A stretch of 64,000 nucleotides of DNA from Croceibacterium atlanticum (GCF_001008165.2 NZ_CP011452.2:2108001-2172000); one strand, 5' to 3'; counted from the first letter of the stretch, positions 28,419-38,342 are shown. Translations and numbers: made by a program. Notes: generated from the letters alone by a model not told the origin.

Positions 28419-29012
28419 ATGCGACTATGCCAGACCCGTCCTGCGTTCCATCGAGCAGACCTGCCCGAACTATGGCTGATTTCGGACCGGCGAAACGATC
28501 CGGTGCTGGAAACCGCGCTGGCGAACATGCCCCGCGGATCGGCGCTGATCTATCGCCATTATCACCTGGCGCCCGATGCAAGGCTGGCTCGTTACCGGGA
28601 AGTGGCACGCATTGCCCGCGCGCGCGATCACCTGCTGATCCTGGCCGACAGCGCACGGACGGCCAGGGAATGGGGCGCGGATGGCTGCTATGGCGCACCG
28701 CCCGGCCTGCCACCCCGTTGCAGCGGGCTGCTCACCCTCGCCACGGTGCACGATCTGCACGAAATCGGGCAGGCAAACCGGATCGGCGCCGATGCGGCCT
28801 TGCTTTCGCCCGTCTTTCCGACCCGCAGCCATCCGGGCGCGGCCACGCTGGGCCCGCTGCGTTTCCGCCTGCTCGCCCGCCATGCGGCCATGCCGGTGAT
28901 CGCACTGGGCGGCATGGACAGGCGCGGTGCGGAACGGCTGGGATGGTCCCGCTGGGCGGCCATAGACGGCCTTTCCCGATACGGTGCAGCTGGCGCGGGC
29001 GAAATGCTCTGA
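28419..29012 (+). CDS. thiamine phosphate synthase-like (ThiE/TenI family) protein
   Basis: 197 residues from the ATG after GGAG. The TIM-barrel pattern is visible: ELWLISDRRNDP, REWGADGCYGAP, ATVHDLHEIGQANRIGADAALLSPVFPTRSHPGA, MPVIALGGMDRRGAERL. Real ThiE has HLGQ-x-D after the GADG block; here it is GCYGAPPG, so the pyrimidine-binding site looks altered and the protein may be TenI-like rather than a working ThiE. No thiamine genes adjoin it. ftsK follows by 67 bases. Confidence 0.82.
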   Translation: MRLCQTRPAFHRADLPELWLISDRRNDPVLETALANMPRGSALIYRHYHLAPDARLARYREVARIARARDHLLILADSARTAREWGADGCYGAPPGLPPRCSGLLTLATVHDLHEIGQANRIGADAALLSPVFPTRSHPGAATLGPLRFRLLARHAAMPVIALGGMDRRGAERLGWSRWAAIDGLSRYGAAGAGEML

Positions 29013-29079
29013 CTGTCCGATTCTTGACGGCGAGTCCCCCTGCGGCGATGATGCGCATTGCGAACAAGGGGAGCACAAA

Positions 29080-31443
29080 ATGGCATCACGCGCGATGACG
29101 AGGGGGCAGCCGGCCGACTGGCGCGCCGCCTTTCGGCGTTCGCTGGCGCGCGCGGCGCAGCTGACGGGGGCTGTGGTGCTGTTTGCCACCATGGGTTTCC
29201 TGGCGCTTGCCCTTGTGTCCTACACCCAGACCGATCCCGCCCCTTCCACCGCCGCGGGCGGGGAAGTGGCCAACTGGATGGGCCGCCCCGGCGCATGGAT
29301 TGCGGACCGCGCGCTGATTTCCTTCGGCATCGTTTCGGGCCTGTTCCTGCCGCTGCTCTATGCCTTTGCCAGCAAGCTGTGGCGCGATGGTACGGACGAG
29401 GAATCCATCGACGGCCATCGCTGGTGGCGCACTGTCGCCATGCTGCTGATCGCCATGACGCTGCTGTCCACCGTGCTTTCGCTGGTCACCGATCCGCATG
29501 AATGGTCATTGCCCGCATCGGCAGGCGGCATGGCCGGCCTGCTGGGCGAAGGCCTGATCAACCTGCTCGCCGGGCTGCTGCCCGAGGCGGCGCGTTTCTG
29601 GGCGATACTGGCCACGGCGATCCTGTTCCTGCTGGGCGGGCTGACGCTGGCGGGCCGGGTATTTGCCTTCGACTGGGCGCGCCTGCTGACCCTGCCTGAC
29701 TTCTTCCACCGCGTGCCGTCGCTGCCGGGCCGTGCTGCCGATCCCGACAAGCCAAAGACCGTAAGGCGCGTGCGCAACACGCCGGCTGACAGTCCGGAAC
29801 CGGAAGATGATGACGATGACGATGCAGTGGCCGAAGACCGCCCGGCCCGCCGGCCGCCCGAAATCAGCGACCCGACGCGTCCGCCACGGCCCGCCAAACC
29901 GGCTGCGGCCAAGCAGAAGGATCTGTTCGCCGATTTCGAACTGCCCAGCCTGGATATACTGAACGACCCGCCGGCCGATAACGCGCCCAAGCTCGACAAG
30001 CTGGCGCTGGAACGCAATGCCCGCCTGCTGGAAAACGTGCTGGACGATTTCAACGTGAAGGGCGAAATCACCGCCGTGCGCACCGGCCCGGTGGTGACCA
30101 TGTACGAGCTGGAGCCCGCACCCGGCATCAAGGCCAGCCGCGTGGTCGGCCTGGCCGAGGATATTGCCCGGAACATGAGCGCGATAAGCGCCCGCGTCTC
30201 CCCCATTCCGGGCAAGACGGTGATGGGTATCGAACTGCCGAACAAGGACCGGCAGATGGTCAGTTTCAAGGAACTGGCCGCTTGCGAGGATTTTGCCGAC
30301 GCCAAGGGCAATCTGCCAATCATCCTGGGCAAGGATATTGCCGGCGAACCCGTGGTGGCCGATCTGGCCGCAATGCCGCATCTGCTGGTCGCGGGCACGA
30401 CCGGGTCCGGTAAATCCGTCGGCCTCAACGTCATATTGCTGTCACTGCTTTATCGGTTCAGCCCGGCCGAATGCCGCCTGATCCTGATCGATCCCAAGGT
30501 GCTGGAGCTGAAGAGCTACGACCATATCCCGCATCTGCTCTCCCCCGTGGTCACGGAACCGCACAAATCGGTGCGCGCGCTGAAATGGGCGGTGGAAGAG
30601 ATGGAGAAGCGCTATCGCATGATGTCGGACATCGGCGCGCGCAATATCAACGGCTTCAACGAACGCGTCCGCACTGCCGCTGCCAAGGGCAAGCCGCTGG
30701 GCCGAAGGGTGCAGACTGGCTTCGACCCCGAAACGGGCGAGGAACTGATCGAGGAAGAACAGCTCGATTACGAAGTCCTGCCGCTGATCGTGCTGATCGT
30801 GGACGAACTGGCCGATCTGATGGTCACGGTCGGCAAGGAAATCGAAGTGCTGATCCAGCGGCTGGCGCAGAAAAGCCGTGCCGCCGGCATCCACCTGATC
30901 ATGGCGACGCAGCGCCCCTCGGTCGATGTCATCACCGGCGTCATCAAGGCGAACCTGCCCACCCGCATCAGCTTCCACGTCACCAGCCGCATCGACAGCC
31001 GCACCATCCTGGGCGAAACCGGCGCGGAACAGCTGCTGGGCAAGGGCGACATGCTCTACAAGCCGAGCAGCGGCGCGCTGCGCCGTGTCCACGGCCCCTT
31101 CGTCAGTGACGAGGAAGTGGAATCCGTGGCCGATCACTGGCGCGCCCAGGGCGAACCGGCCTATGTCGATTCCGTCACTGAAGAGCCGGAAGATGGCGGC
31201 TTCAATTTCGAGGACGAATTCACCGCCTCCGACAATCCGGAAGAGCGCAAATACCGGCAGGCTTGCCAGATCGTGTTCGAAAACCAGAAGGCAAGCGGAA
31301 GCTGGCTGCAACGGCAAATGGGCATCGGCTACAACACCGCCGCCAAGCTGATCGAACGGATGGAGGAAGACGGCCTGGTCGGCCCCGCCAACCATGTCGG
31401 CCGCCGCGAAATCTTCCGCGACCGGGACGGCAACCCGATCTAG
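29080..31443 (+). CDS. ftsK: DNA translocase FtsK
   Basis: 787 residues from the ATG with AAGGGGAG in front. Four hydrophobic helices at about 25-200 anchor it at the septum. A linker of only about 85 residues, with a run of acidic residues and Pro/Lys-rich ends, follows; then the alpha and beta motor domains with Walker A GTTGSGKS near 440 and Walker B VLIVDELADL. A gamma winged-helix domain (RKYRQACQIVFENQKASGSWLQRQMGIGYNTAAKLIERM) reads KOPS. Pumps chromosome ends clear of the septum before division. Shorter than E. coli FtsK because of the short linker. Confidence 0.96.
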   Translation: MASRAMTRGQPADWRAAFRRSLARAAQLTGAVVLFATMGFLALALVSYTQTDPAPSTAAGGEVANWMGRPGAWIADRALISFGIVSGLFLPLLYAFASKLWRDGTDEESIDGHRWWRTVAMLLIAMTLLSTVLSLVTDPHEWSLPASAGGMAGLLGEGLINLLAGLLPEAARFWAILATAILFLLGGLTLAGRVFAFDWARLLTLPDFFHRVPSLPGRAADPDKPKTVRRVRNTPADSPEPEDDDDDDAVAEDRPARRPPEISDPTRPPRPAKPAAAKQKDLFADFELPSLDILNDPPADNAPKLDKLALERNARLLENVLDDFNVKGEITAVRTGPVVTMYELEPAPGIKASRVVGLAEDIARNMSAISARVSPIPGKTVMGIELPNKDRQMVSFKELAACEDFADAKGNLPIILGKDIAGEPVVADLAAMPHLLVAGTTGSGKSVGLNVILLSLLYRFSPAECRLILIDPKVLELKSYDHIPHLLSPVVTEPHKSVRALKWAVEEMEKRYRMMSDIGARNINGFNERVRTAAAKGKPLGRRVQTGFDPETGEELIEEEQLDYEVLPLIVLIVDELADLMVTVGKEIEVLIQRLAQKSRAAGIHLIMATQRPSVDVITGVIKANLPTRISFHVTSRIDSRTILGETGAEQLLGKGDMLYKPSSGALRRVHGPFVSDEEVESVADHWRAQGEPAYVDSVTEEPEDGGFNFEDEFTASDNPEERKYRQACQIVFENQKASGSWLQRQMGIGYNTAAKLIERMEEDGLVGPANHVGRREIFRDRDGNPI

Positions 31444-31598
31444 CGGCGGGCCGCCAGCCTCTTCCGGTACAAGTGTTCCAGCCCCACCCCTCTCGCCCTT
31501 CAATTCGCGGGAGTCCCGGTCCGGCTGCGTTGCTCTCCTAGCCCGCGCTTCGCGCATTGTGCCATGCTGGGCGCAACAAACACCGGGAGATGGATGAA

Positions 31599-32213
31599 AT
31601 GGCCAGCAAATATGAAAGTGAAGTCTATCACTGCATGGATCCCGCGCTCGACCTGTATGAGCGGCTGAGCGATCCGCTGCACAAGGCGATCCTGCTGAAT
31701 TACTGCCGCCATGTGCATCTGGAAGGCGCGGCCATGTTCGAGGAGATCACCGCGCCGGACATGATGGCGGACGATCCCGTCTATCACGTCAGCTGGGGTG
31801 AAAACCCGGTGGTGGTGAAGGGCCGCCAGGGCGTGTTCGATTTCTACTCCGCCATTGGCGACATCGTGCTGTGGAACACGGGCGACCAGATCGCCGTGGC
31901 CGATTGGGGCATTGCCGATGAAATGTGGTTCCACCAGATGTCGACCGGCGCGGAACTGAAGAAGATCGGCCAGAAGGTGGAAAAGGATGACGGGCTCTAT
32001 CTCGTTTCCAGCCGGCAGGCCTTCATCTGGCCCTATGACGAAAACGCCCTGCTGAAGGGCGAGCATCTGTATGAGGACAAGTCCACGCTGGAGATCGTGG
32101 AGATCGACCCGGCCGACGCGATGACGCCGCAGCGCGTGCGCGAGATCCACAAGGAATGCCTTGCCGATCTGGAGGAACGCTTCGGCCCGGAATACTGGGT
32201 TTTCAAGGGGTGA
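31599..32213 (+). CDS. unassigned cytosolic protein, possibly NTF2-like
   Basis: 204 residues. GGGAG nine bases before ATG 31599 favours this start over the ATG at 31590. Not recognised as a named family. A central segment FEEITAPDMMADDPVYHVSW ... GRQGVFDFYSAIGDIVLWN resembles the loop layout of SnoaL/NTF2-like proteins; the C-terminal part is acidic and rich in aromatic residues. No signal peptide or membrane segment. Downstream the convergent TonB receptor gene ends 39 bases away. Confidence 0.65.
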   Translation: MASKYESEVYHCMDPALDLYERLSDPLHKAILLNYCRHVHLEGAAMFEEITAPDMMADDPVYHVSWGENPVVVKGRQGVFDFYSAIGDIVLWNTGDQIAVADWGIADEMWFHQMSTGAELKKIGQKVEKDDGLYLVSSRQAFIWPYDENALLKGEHLYEDKSTLEIVEIDPADAMTPQRVREIHKECLADLEERFGPEYWVFKG

Positions 32214-32252
32214 GCGGAAGGGGGCCGGCGCACCGGCCCCCTTCGCCCTGTG

Positions 32253-34652
32253 TCAGAAGTCCGCCGAGAACTGGAGATACCAGTTTTGCGGACGGGCATA
32301 GATCTTTTCCGCATAGCCCAGCGTGCCGAGCGATGCGTTGCCCTGGATCAGATATTCCTTGTCGAACAAATTGATCACGCCGGCCTGCAGCCGATAGCGA
32401 TCCTGCGCGGCAAGTTCGATCGAGGCATTGGCCACGAAATAGCCATCCTGTTCGATCTCGGGCACGCTGCCGGTGATGAAGACAAGCTTGGACGTATAGC
32501 TGCCGTCGAAACGCGGAGTCAGCGTGTAATCATCGCCAATCTCGAATTCATATCCGATCGCGAAATTGCCCTGGAAGGACGGCGTCAGCGGCAGATCGTC
32601 ACCCGGCTGCACCGTTGCCGTGGCGCCGGGCACTTCGGTGATGGATTTGATCTTGTCGTCGAGGATGCTCATCCCCGCATCCAGCCGCAGCCCGGTGCCG
32701 AAGGGGTGGTAGGCCGCTTCAGCCTCGAAGCCGCGAATCCGCGCCTTGCCGGCATTGAACAGCAGCGGCACCACGCCCTGGCGGAAGACCAGCTGGATAT
32801 CGCTGTATTCCGCGTTGAACGCCGCCATGTTCAGCCGGAAATCGCCGACTTCGATCTTGGCGCCGATTTCATAGCTGTCCACCTTCTCTTCATCGAAGGG
32901 CACGGGGACATTGCCCGGAGGCGGCGCGTTATAGCGCGTATTGAAGCCGCCGGACTTGAAGCTGCGTGCATAGGAAATGTAACCGTTGAGCCAGTGGGCG
33001 AATTCGTAATTCGCGCTGGCCGATCCGGTAAGGGCGCTGAACGTATCCCGGTTGGGCGTGTTATAGATGAACAGCGGCCCGCCATCGGGAATGGCTTCGG
33101 TCGGCAGCGGATCCGGATCGGGCTGATCCGCCGGGAACAGGTTGAACACCGTGCCCTGATAGGTCTTGCGGTCTTCCGTGTAACGCAGGCCGCCGCTCAG
33201 ATCGAAACCCGGCGCGACTTCGTAGGAAACTTCGCCGAAAGCGGCGAGCGAGCGCGTTTCGAGATCGGAGAATTGCAGGTCGCGCGATCCCGGCCCACCG
33301 GCAAGGATCGATGCGATCACCGGCGGAGACGGCGGGAAGGACAGGGGGACGGTTGCCCGTTCACTGGTGTCCTCGTCAAAATAATAGACGCCCGCGATAC
33401 CGCTGAGCGGACCGGCATCATATTGCAGCTGCAATTCCTGGCTGAACTGTTCCGACTGGCTGCCCACATCGGTAGTAATGAGCAGGAACGGCGTATTGTC
33501 CGCATCGCGAATGCCGCGCGAATCCGTGGAACGATATGCGGTGATGCTCTTCAGCGTGACGCTGTTCGAAACATCCAGCGTGGCCGTGGCCGACATGCCC
33601 CAGACTTCCGAAGTGCTCATCACATCGGCGGTGCCGCCATTCACATACGGGCCCTTGGCCTGGAAATCGTTGGCGCAGCGCGGATCGTCGATATTCGGGA
33701 CGAAGGGCGCCCCGGGCGCCGGCGTGCCGGGGAAGGGCATGGTCGCGCCCGGACAACCCGCCGCGACACTGACGATGGCGGGGACCGGCGCCGTTTCATT
33801 GATGCCGGCAAAGACGAAGGGAGCGCCGTTTTCGTCACGCTTGGTATAATCGCCGCGCAGCGAGAGTTCGAAGCTGGAACTCGGTTCCCAGCGCAGCGCG
33901 CCGTTGAAGGTGTGGCTGTTGTCATTGCCCAGATCCAGCCCGTCAAAAGAGCGGATCACATAGCCATCGCGGTTGCGGAACCCGCCGGAAACGCGCGCGG
34001 CCACCGTATCGCCAATCGGGATGTTGAGCGCGGCGAAACCTTCATACAGATCATCTTCGCCCACGCGGAACCGGCCCGTGCCGGAAAATTCACCGAATTC
34101 CGGCTCCTTCGTGCGGACCAGTATGGCGCCGCCGATCGTGTTGCGGCCGAACAGCGTCCCCTGCGGGCCGCGCAGCACTTCCACGCTGGCAATATCGCCA
34201 AAATCGATCGTACCGCCAACCGCGCGCCCGACATAAACCTCGTCGATATAGATGCCGACGCCCGGATCCACTGCGGCCGTGGGATCGAGCTGGCCGATAC
34301 CGCGAATGAACACGACGGAGGACGCGCTGTTGCCGGAAAGCTGGCCGGCAGGCTTGAACTGCAGGCTGGGGGTGATCTTTTCCAGATCCTGCGTCTGCTG
34401 GATCTGCCGGTCCTGCAGTGTTTCCGCACTGAAGGCGGAAATCGCGATCGGCGTTTCCTGCAGCGATTCCTCGCGCCGGCGCGCCGTCACCACGATTGCT
34501 TCACCCTGCACGGCAGGTTCCGCGGCAGGCGGAGCATCCGAATTGTCCTGAGCATATGCGGGCGTCACGCAAAACGCGCCCATGGCAAGCGAACCTGCCA
34601 ATGCGCATTCGCCGAACAGCCGCGCCTTCCGGCGCCTTCCCGGATTAACCAT
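32253..34652 (-). CDS. TonB-dependent outer membrane receptor
   Basis: 799 residues from ATG 34652 with GGGAG eight bases upstream. Signal peptide to about residue 35 (TPAYAQ), TonB box-like GEAIVVTARRRE, plug domain with VFIRGIGQLDP and VEVLRGPQGTLFGRNTIGGAI, then a 22-strand barrel ending in the terminal aromatic QNWYLQFSADF. The IVVTARRREESLQETPIAISAFS opening is the large sphingomonad/Caulobacter group tied to uptake of plant, aromatic or siderophore compounds; the ligand is unknown. Divergent from a MarR-family gene across a 149-base gap that contains a dyad. An 849-codon frame on the other strand is a shadow. Confidence 0.94.
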   Translation of the reverse strand: MVNPGRRRKARLFGECALAGSLAMGAFCVTPAYAQDNSDAPPAAEPAVQGEAIVVTARRREESLQETPIAISAFSAETLQDRQIQQTQDLEKITPSLQFKPAGQLSGNSASSVVFIRGIGQLDPTAAVDPGVGIYIDEVYVGRAVGGTIDFGDIASVEVLRGPQGTLFGRNTIGGAILVRTKEPEFGEFSGTGRFRVGEDDLYEGFAALNIPIGDTVAARVSGGFRNRDGYVIRSFDGLDLGNDNSHTFNGALRWEPSSSFELSLRGDYTKRDENGAPFVFAGINETAPVPAIVSVAAGCPGATMPFPGTPAPGAPFVPNIDDPRCANDFQAKGPYVNGGTADVMSTSEVWGMSATATLDVSNSVTLKSITAYRSTDSRGIRDADNTPFLLITTDVGSQSEQFSQELQLQYDAGPLSGIAGVYYFDEDTSERATVPLSFPPSPPVIASILAGGPGSRDLQFSDLETRSLAAFGEVSYEVAPGFDLSGGLRYTEDRKTYQGTVFNLFPADQPDPDPLPTEAIPDGGPLFIYNTPNRDTFSALTGSASANYEFAHWLNGYISYARSFKSGGFNTRYNAPPPGNVPVPFDEEKVDSYEIGAKIEVGDFRLNMAAFNAEYSDIQLVFRQGVVPLLFNAGKARIRGFEAEAAYHPFGTGLRLDAGMSILDDKIKSITEVPGATATVQPGDDLPLTPSFQGNFAIGYEFEIGDDYTLTPRFDGSYTSKLVFITGSVPEIEQDGYFVANASIELAAQDRYRLQAGVINLFDKEYLIQGNASLGTLGYAEKIYARPQNWYLQFSADF

Positions 34653-34729
34653 CAAACTTTCTCCCATCTGCGACCGTGGCCGTTTCATGCTTTCCACCGG
34701 CAGCCATGGCAGCCAGCGCTTGAAGTTTT

Positions 34730-34744
34730 GTTAATGGCCATAAC
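34730..34744. promoter_or_regulatory. dyad between TonB receptor and MarR gene
   Basis: GTTAATGGCCATAAC is an almost perfect inverted repeat (one extra A) centred on ATGGCCAT, in an AT-rich 149-base divergent gap. MarR dimers bind such 15-20 base dyads, commonly in their own intergenic region. A second small one, GTTG-C-CAAC, lies at about 34767. Binding is inferred. Confidence 0.4.
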
Positions 34745-34801
34745 AGATACAATCAATAACGATTCAGTTGCCAACCATGCTGCAATGGGCAATGTTTGAT
34801 C

Positions 34802-35308
34802 ATGGACCAAAATGTGAAACCTAATTGCAACACACAGATAACCGTGGAGTCCGTGCGCCCCCGGGTTCCCGGATTGGGCGATGCGCCACTGGATTACGGG
34901 ATGCTGGCAGAACTCACCGGCTTTCCGCTGAAGCTGGTGTGGATCATCGGCTACACCCTGCTGACACGGCACATTGACGATCCGGCAGTAACGCCGCAGC
35001 GTTTTTCCATGCTGGAACTGATTGGCACCAATCCGGGCCTCCCGCAGACCCAGCTCGGCGCCGCGCTCGGCCTGTCACGCCCGGCCACAACCCTGGCGAT
35101 CGATTTCTGGCAGGCGCGCGGCTGCGTGGAACGGCGCACCGAACCGAATGACCGCCGTTCCTTCGGGATCCACCTGACAGAAAAGGGAGCGGATGAGCTG
35201 GAACGGCTGCGCGGGCTGGTTGCCATTTCCGATGCAGTTCTCACCCAAAATCTTTCGGGCGAAGAGGTCGGGGAATTGCGGCGCCTGCTGGCCAAGATCC
35301 ACGGCTAG
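34802..35308 (+). CDS. MarR family transcriptional regulator
   Basis: 168 residues from ATG 34802; a TTG six bases earlier is possible and neither has a clear ribosome site. Winged-helix domain at about 65-125: FSMLELIGTNPGLPQTQLGAALGLSRPATTLAIDFWQARGCVERRTEPNDRRSFGIHLTEKG, which includes the D-R-R wing of MarR proteins. Likely repressor of the divergent TonB receptor and of itself. Ligand unknown. Confidence 0.9.
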   Translation: MDQNVKPNCNTQITVESVRPRVPGLGDAPLDYGMLAELTGFPLKLVWIIGYTLLTRHIDDPAVTPQRFSMLELIGTNPGLPQTQLGAALGLSRPATTLAIDFWQARGCVERRTEPNDRRSFGIHLTEKGADELERLRGLVAISDAVLTQNLSGEEVGELRRLLAKIHG

Positions 35309-35398
35309 CGGCCGCCGGGCGCGCTGGACCGCCGCCGGACATGCAGCTATCTTGCCGCCAGACGCCGCCAACGGCGCAGGGAGGGAGGCTGATCAGCC

Positions 35399-36625
35399 AT
35401 GTTTACACGTATTTCGGCAATTGCGGCTGTTGCCCTGGCCGGTTTCGCCGCGCCGGTTCAGGCGGAATGGGTCGCCAGCTGGGCTGCATCTCCGCATGCC
35501 CCGCTCGGCACCGAAGGGCCTTTCGCGGCGGCCAGCTATGACAATGTAACGATCAGCCAGATCCTGCGGATCAGCGAAGGCGGGGAAAAGCTCCGCCTGC
35601 GCTTTTCCAATCGCTATGGCCCTGCCCCGCTGACCATCGGCGCGGCGCGTGTCGTCCAGATTGACGATGCCGGAAATGAAGTGCCCGGCACCAGCCGCCA
35701 GCTGACTTTTGGCGGGCAGGATGGCGCAGTGATCCCGCGCGGCGCCCCCTTCACCAGCGATGCCGTGAAACTCGACCTGCCCGATCTCGCCCGGCTGAAA
35801 GTGGAAATCTACCTGCCGGAAGAAACGGGGCCCTGCACCTGCCATCTGACTGGCATGGATGAACTCGCCATTTCGCCGCCGGGCAACCATGTCGGCAAAA
35901 GCTGGGAGCCGGTTTCGACCGCCCAGTTCCGCGCCTTCCTGACCACGGTGGAAGTGGATTCCCCCGATGCGAACGGGACAATCGTGGCGTTCGGGGATTC
36001 GATCACCGATGGCGTCGGCTCCACACCGGGCGCCAACCGCCGCTGGCCGGATATTCTGGCAAATCGCTTGCAGGATGCGGGCATGGAATGGGCCGTCGCC
36101 AATGCGGCGATCAGCGGCAATCGCGTGCTCAGCCCCGGCATGGGCGAAGCGGCGCTGGCCCGGTTTGACGAGGATGTTCTGAGCCTGCCCAATGTCGAAT
36201 ATCTGATCATCTTCGAAGGGGTGAACGATATCGGCAACCGTTACGGCCCGCAGCGGGGCGGAATTGGCGGCGTGCAGCTGGACCAGCCCGAAATCGATGC
36301 TGCACAGATGATTGCCGGCTACAAACAACTTGTCGCCCGCGCCCGTCAGCATGGCATCAAGGTGATCGGATCGCCCATCGGACCCTACAAGGGCGCCAGC
36401 TACTGGTCCGAAGAAGGCGAGGCCGCGCGGCAGGAAATCAATGACTGGATCGTCAATTCCGGCGTGTTCGACGCGGTGATCAGGCTGGACACCGCCTTTG
36501 CCGATCCGGCCGATCCGCAGAAAATGCGCGATGGCTATCACATGGGCGATTACCTGCATGGCAGCGATGCCGGGCTGAAGGCTGTCGGGGAATCGATACC
36601 CCTCTCCCTGTTCGAGGATGATTGA
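35399..36625 (+). CDS. exported SGNH/GDSL hydrolase
   Basis: 408 residues, signal peptide ending APVQAEW. An N-terminal beta domain (35-175) with WVASWAASPHAP opens proteins of this type. The SGNH part follows: block I AFGDSITDGVGS near residue 200, block III GVNDIG near 278, and block V H near the C-terminus (DYLHGSDAG). Hydrolyses esters, probably acyl or acetyl groups on carbohydrates or phenolics, in the periplasm. GGAGGG precedes the ATG. It lies 90 bases after the MarR gene and may belong to the same uptake locus as the TonB receptor. Confidence 0.9.
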   Translation: MFTRISAIAAVALAGFAAPVQAEWVASWAASPHAPLGTEGPFAAASYDNVTISQILRISEGGEKLRLRFSNRYGPAPLTIGAARVVQIDDAGNEVPGTSRQLTFGGQDGAVIPRGAPFTSDAVKLDLPDLARLKVEIYLPEETGPCTCHLTGMDELAISPPGNHVGKSWEPVSTAQFRAFLTTVEVDSPDANGTIVAFGDSITDGVGSTPGANRRWPDILANRLQDAGMEWAVANAAISGNRVLSPGMGEAALARFDEDVLSLPNVEYLIIFEGVNDIGNRYGPQRGGIGGVQLDQPEIDAAQMIAGYKQLVARARQHGIKVIGSPIGPYKGASYWSEEGEAARQEINDWIVNSGVFDAVIRLDTAFADPADPQKMRDGYHMGDYLHGSDAGLKAVGESIPLSLFEDD

Positions 36626-36758
36626 TTCCGAAGAAGCCCGGCATTGCATTCCGCGCGCGGGGCTTTAGGCAGGCGGCAACCGGAAAAGGAGAACAAGACC
36701 GTGGACCACAGGACGAACATCATCATCCGCCCTGCCCATTCCAGTTTCACGGTCTGCC

Positions 36759-38342
36759 ATGTCTTCGCTTCTCACATTCGATTCCCTCTCTGCCGCACAG
36801 CCTGACGGCGATCTCCTCTTTTCAGGGTTGAGCCTGTCGCTCTCGCGGGAGCGGGTGGGGCTTGTCGGCCGCAATGGCTGCGGCAAATCCACCTTGCTTC
36901 GGATTGCTGCGGGGGCGGCGCATCCGGCGTCCGGCAGTGTCCGGCGGGATGGAAGCATGGGAATGCTTCACCAGCATTTTGCCGAGGAACAGAGCGCGGC
37001 CGAAGCCATGGGCGTGAGCGAAGGCCTGGCGATAATCGCGCGCGTGCTGGCCGGTGAAGGTAGCGAAGCTGATTTTGCTGCGGCCGACTGGACGCTGGAG
37101 GCGCGGATCGAAGAAACGCTGGGCAGGCTCGGCCTGCACGGCGATGGCCTGCTTGAACGGCGCATTGCCGGATTCAGTGGCGGAGAACGGATGCGGATCG
37201 GCCTTGCCCGGCTGGTGATCGAAGCGCCCGACCTGCTGTTGCTGGATGAACCGACCAACAATCTGGACGCAGCCGGGCGCGAGGCGGTTGCCGGCATTAT
37301 CCGGGACTGGCCGGGCGGCGTCCTGCTGGCCAGCCATGATCGCAACCTGCTGGAAGAGATGGACCGGATCGTGGAACTGTCGCCCATCGGCATTCGCGTG
37401 ACAGGCGGTGGGTGGTCGGAATTCGTGGCGATCCGCGATGCCGAACGCGAACGGGCAGCGCAGGAACTGGAGCGTTCGCAGGCCGGGCTGCGCGGGGCGA
37501 AACGCGAAGTTCAGCAGAAACGAGAAGCGAAGGACCGGCGCGACAAGGCGGGGCGGGCCTTTGCCGCCAGCGGTTCCGCGCCGCGCATCCTGCTGGGGGC
37601 CATGGCCGAACGGGCGGAGAACAGCAGCGGCCAGGCCAGCCGCGAGGCGGCACGGACACTTGGCGATGCACAGGCGCGGCTGGATGCGGCGCGTGAGCAG
37701 GTGGAGATCACCGCCCCGCTCACCATGGATATCCCGCCCGTCGGCCTGCCGGGCAATGCCGAATTGCTGGCGATGGACGGCGCCACGCTGGATCGCGGCG
37801 GGCGCATTCTCGGGCCATGGGACCTGACCATTCGCGGGCCGGAACGGGTCGCCATTGCCGGGCCGAACGGTTCGGGGAAGACCAGCCTGCTGCGCATGGC
37901 CAATGGTGAATTGCAGCCATCGGCCGGCACGGTGCGCCGGGCCGAAGGCCGCGTGGCCATGCTGGACCAGCATGTCGGGCTGCTGGATCCCAATGCCAGC
38001 ATTCTCGACAATTTCCGGCGTATCAATCCCGGCCTCGATGCCGAGGCTGCCCACGCCGCCTGCGCCCGGTTTGCCTTCCGCAATCGCGACGCGCTGCAAT
38101 TGGCAGGCACCCTGTCCGGCGGAGAAATGCTACGTGCCGGCCTGGCCTGCACGCTGGGCGGCGAACATGCGCCGTGGCTGCTGATCCTGGACGAACCGAC
38201 CAACCATCTCGACATCGAAGCGATAGAGGCGTTGGAAACCGCCCTGTCCGATTATGACGGCGCCCTTCTGGTCGTCAGCCATGACCAGGCCTTTCTCAAG
38301 GCGATCGCAGTATCGCGGGAGCTGGAACTCGGCAGCGGTTAA
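36759..38342 (+). CDS. ABC-F family ATPase (Uup/EF-3 type)
   Basis: 527 residues, no membrane segments. Two ABC domains: Walker A GRNGCGKST (near 38) and GPNGSGKTS (near 369), signatures SGGERMR and SGGEMLR, Walker B LLLLDEPTNNLD and LLILDEPTNHLD. Between them is a charged coiled linker (about 225-310) rich in Arg, Glu and Ala that in ABC-F proteins reaches into the ribosome. Acts on translation (ribosome rescue or resistance) rather than transport. Subfamily not resolved by eye. The second ABC signature has M for the usual R/Q. Confidence 0.92.
   Translation: MSSLLTFDSLSAAQPDGDLLFSGLSLSLSRERVGLVGRNGCGKSTLLRIAAGAAHPASGSVRRDGSMGMLHQHFAEEQSAAEAMGVSEGLAIIARVLAGEGSEADFAAADWTLEARIEETLGRLGLHGDGLLERRIAGFSGGERMRIGLARLVIEAPDLLLLDEPTNNLDAAGREAVAGIIRDWPGGVLLASHDRNLLEEMDRIVELSPIGIRVTGGGWSEFVAIRDAERERAAQELERSQAGLRGAKREVQQKREAKDRRDKAGRAFAASGSAPRILLGAMAERAENSSGQASREAARTLGDAQARLDAAREQVEITAPLTMDIPPVGLPGNAELLAMDGATLDRGGRILGPWDLTIRGPERVAIAGPNGSGKTSLLRMANGELQPSAGTVRRAEGRVAMLDQHVGLLDPNASILDNFRRINPGLDAEAAHAACARFAFRNRDALQLAGTLSGGEMLRAGLACTLGGEHAPWLLILDEPTNHLDIEAIEALETALSDYDGALLVVSHDQAFLKAIAVSRELELGSG

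Noticed and set aside
32250-34799. 849-codon open frame antisense to the TonB receptor
   Set aside because: It mirrors the receptor gene almost exactly, has no family match or ribosome site, and long antisense frames are expected in GC-rich genes. The receptor has clear plug and barrel motifs.
36822-38099. 425-codon frame antisense to the ABC-F gene
   Set aside because: Antisense to two intact ABC domains; no independent support.
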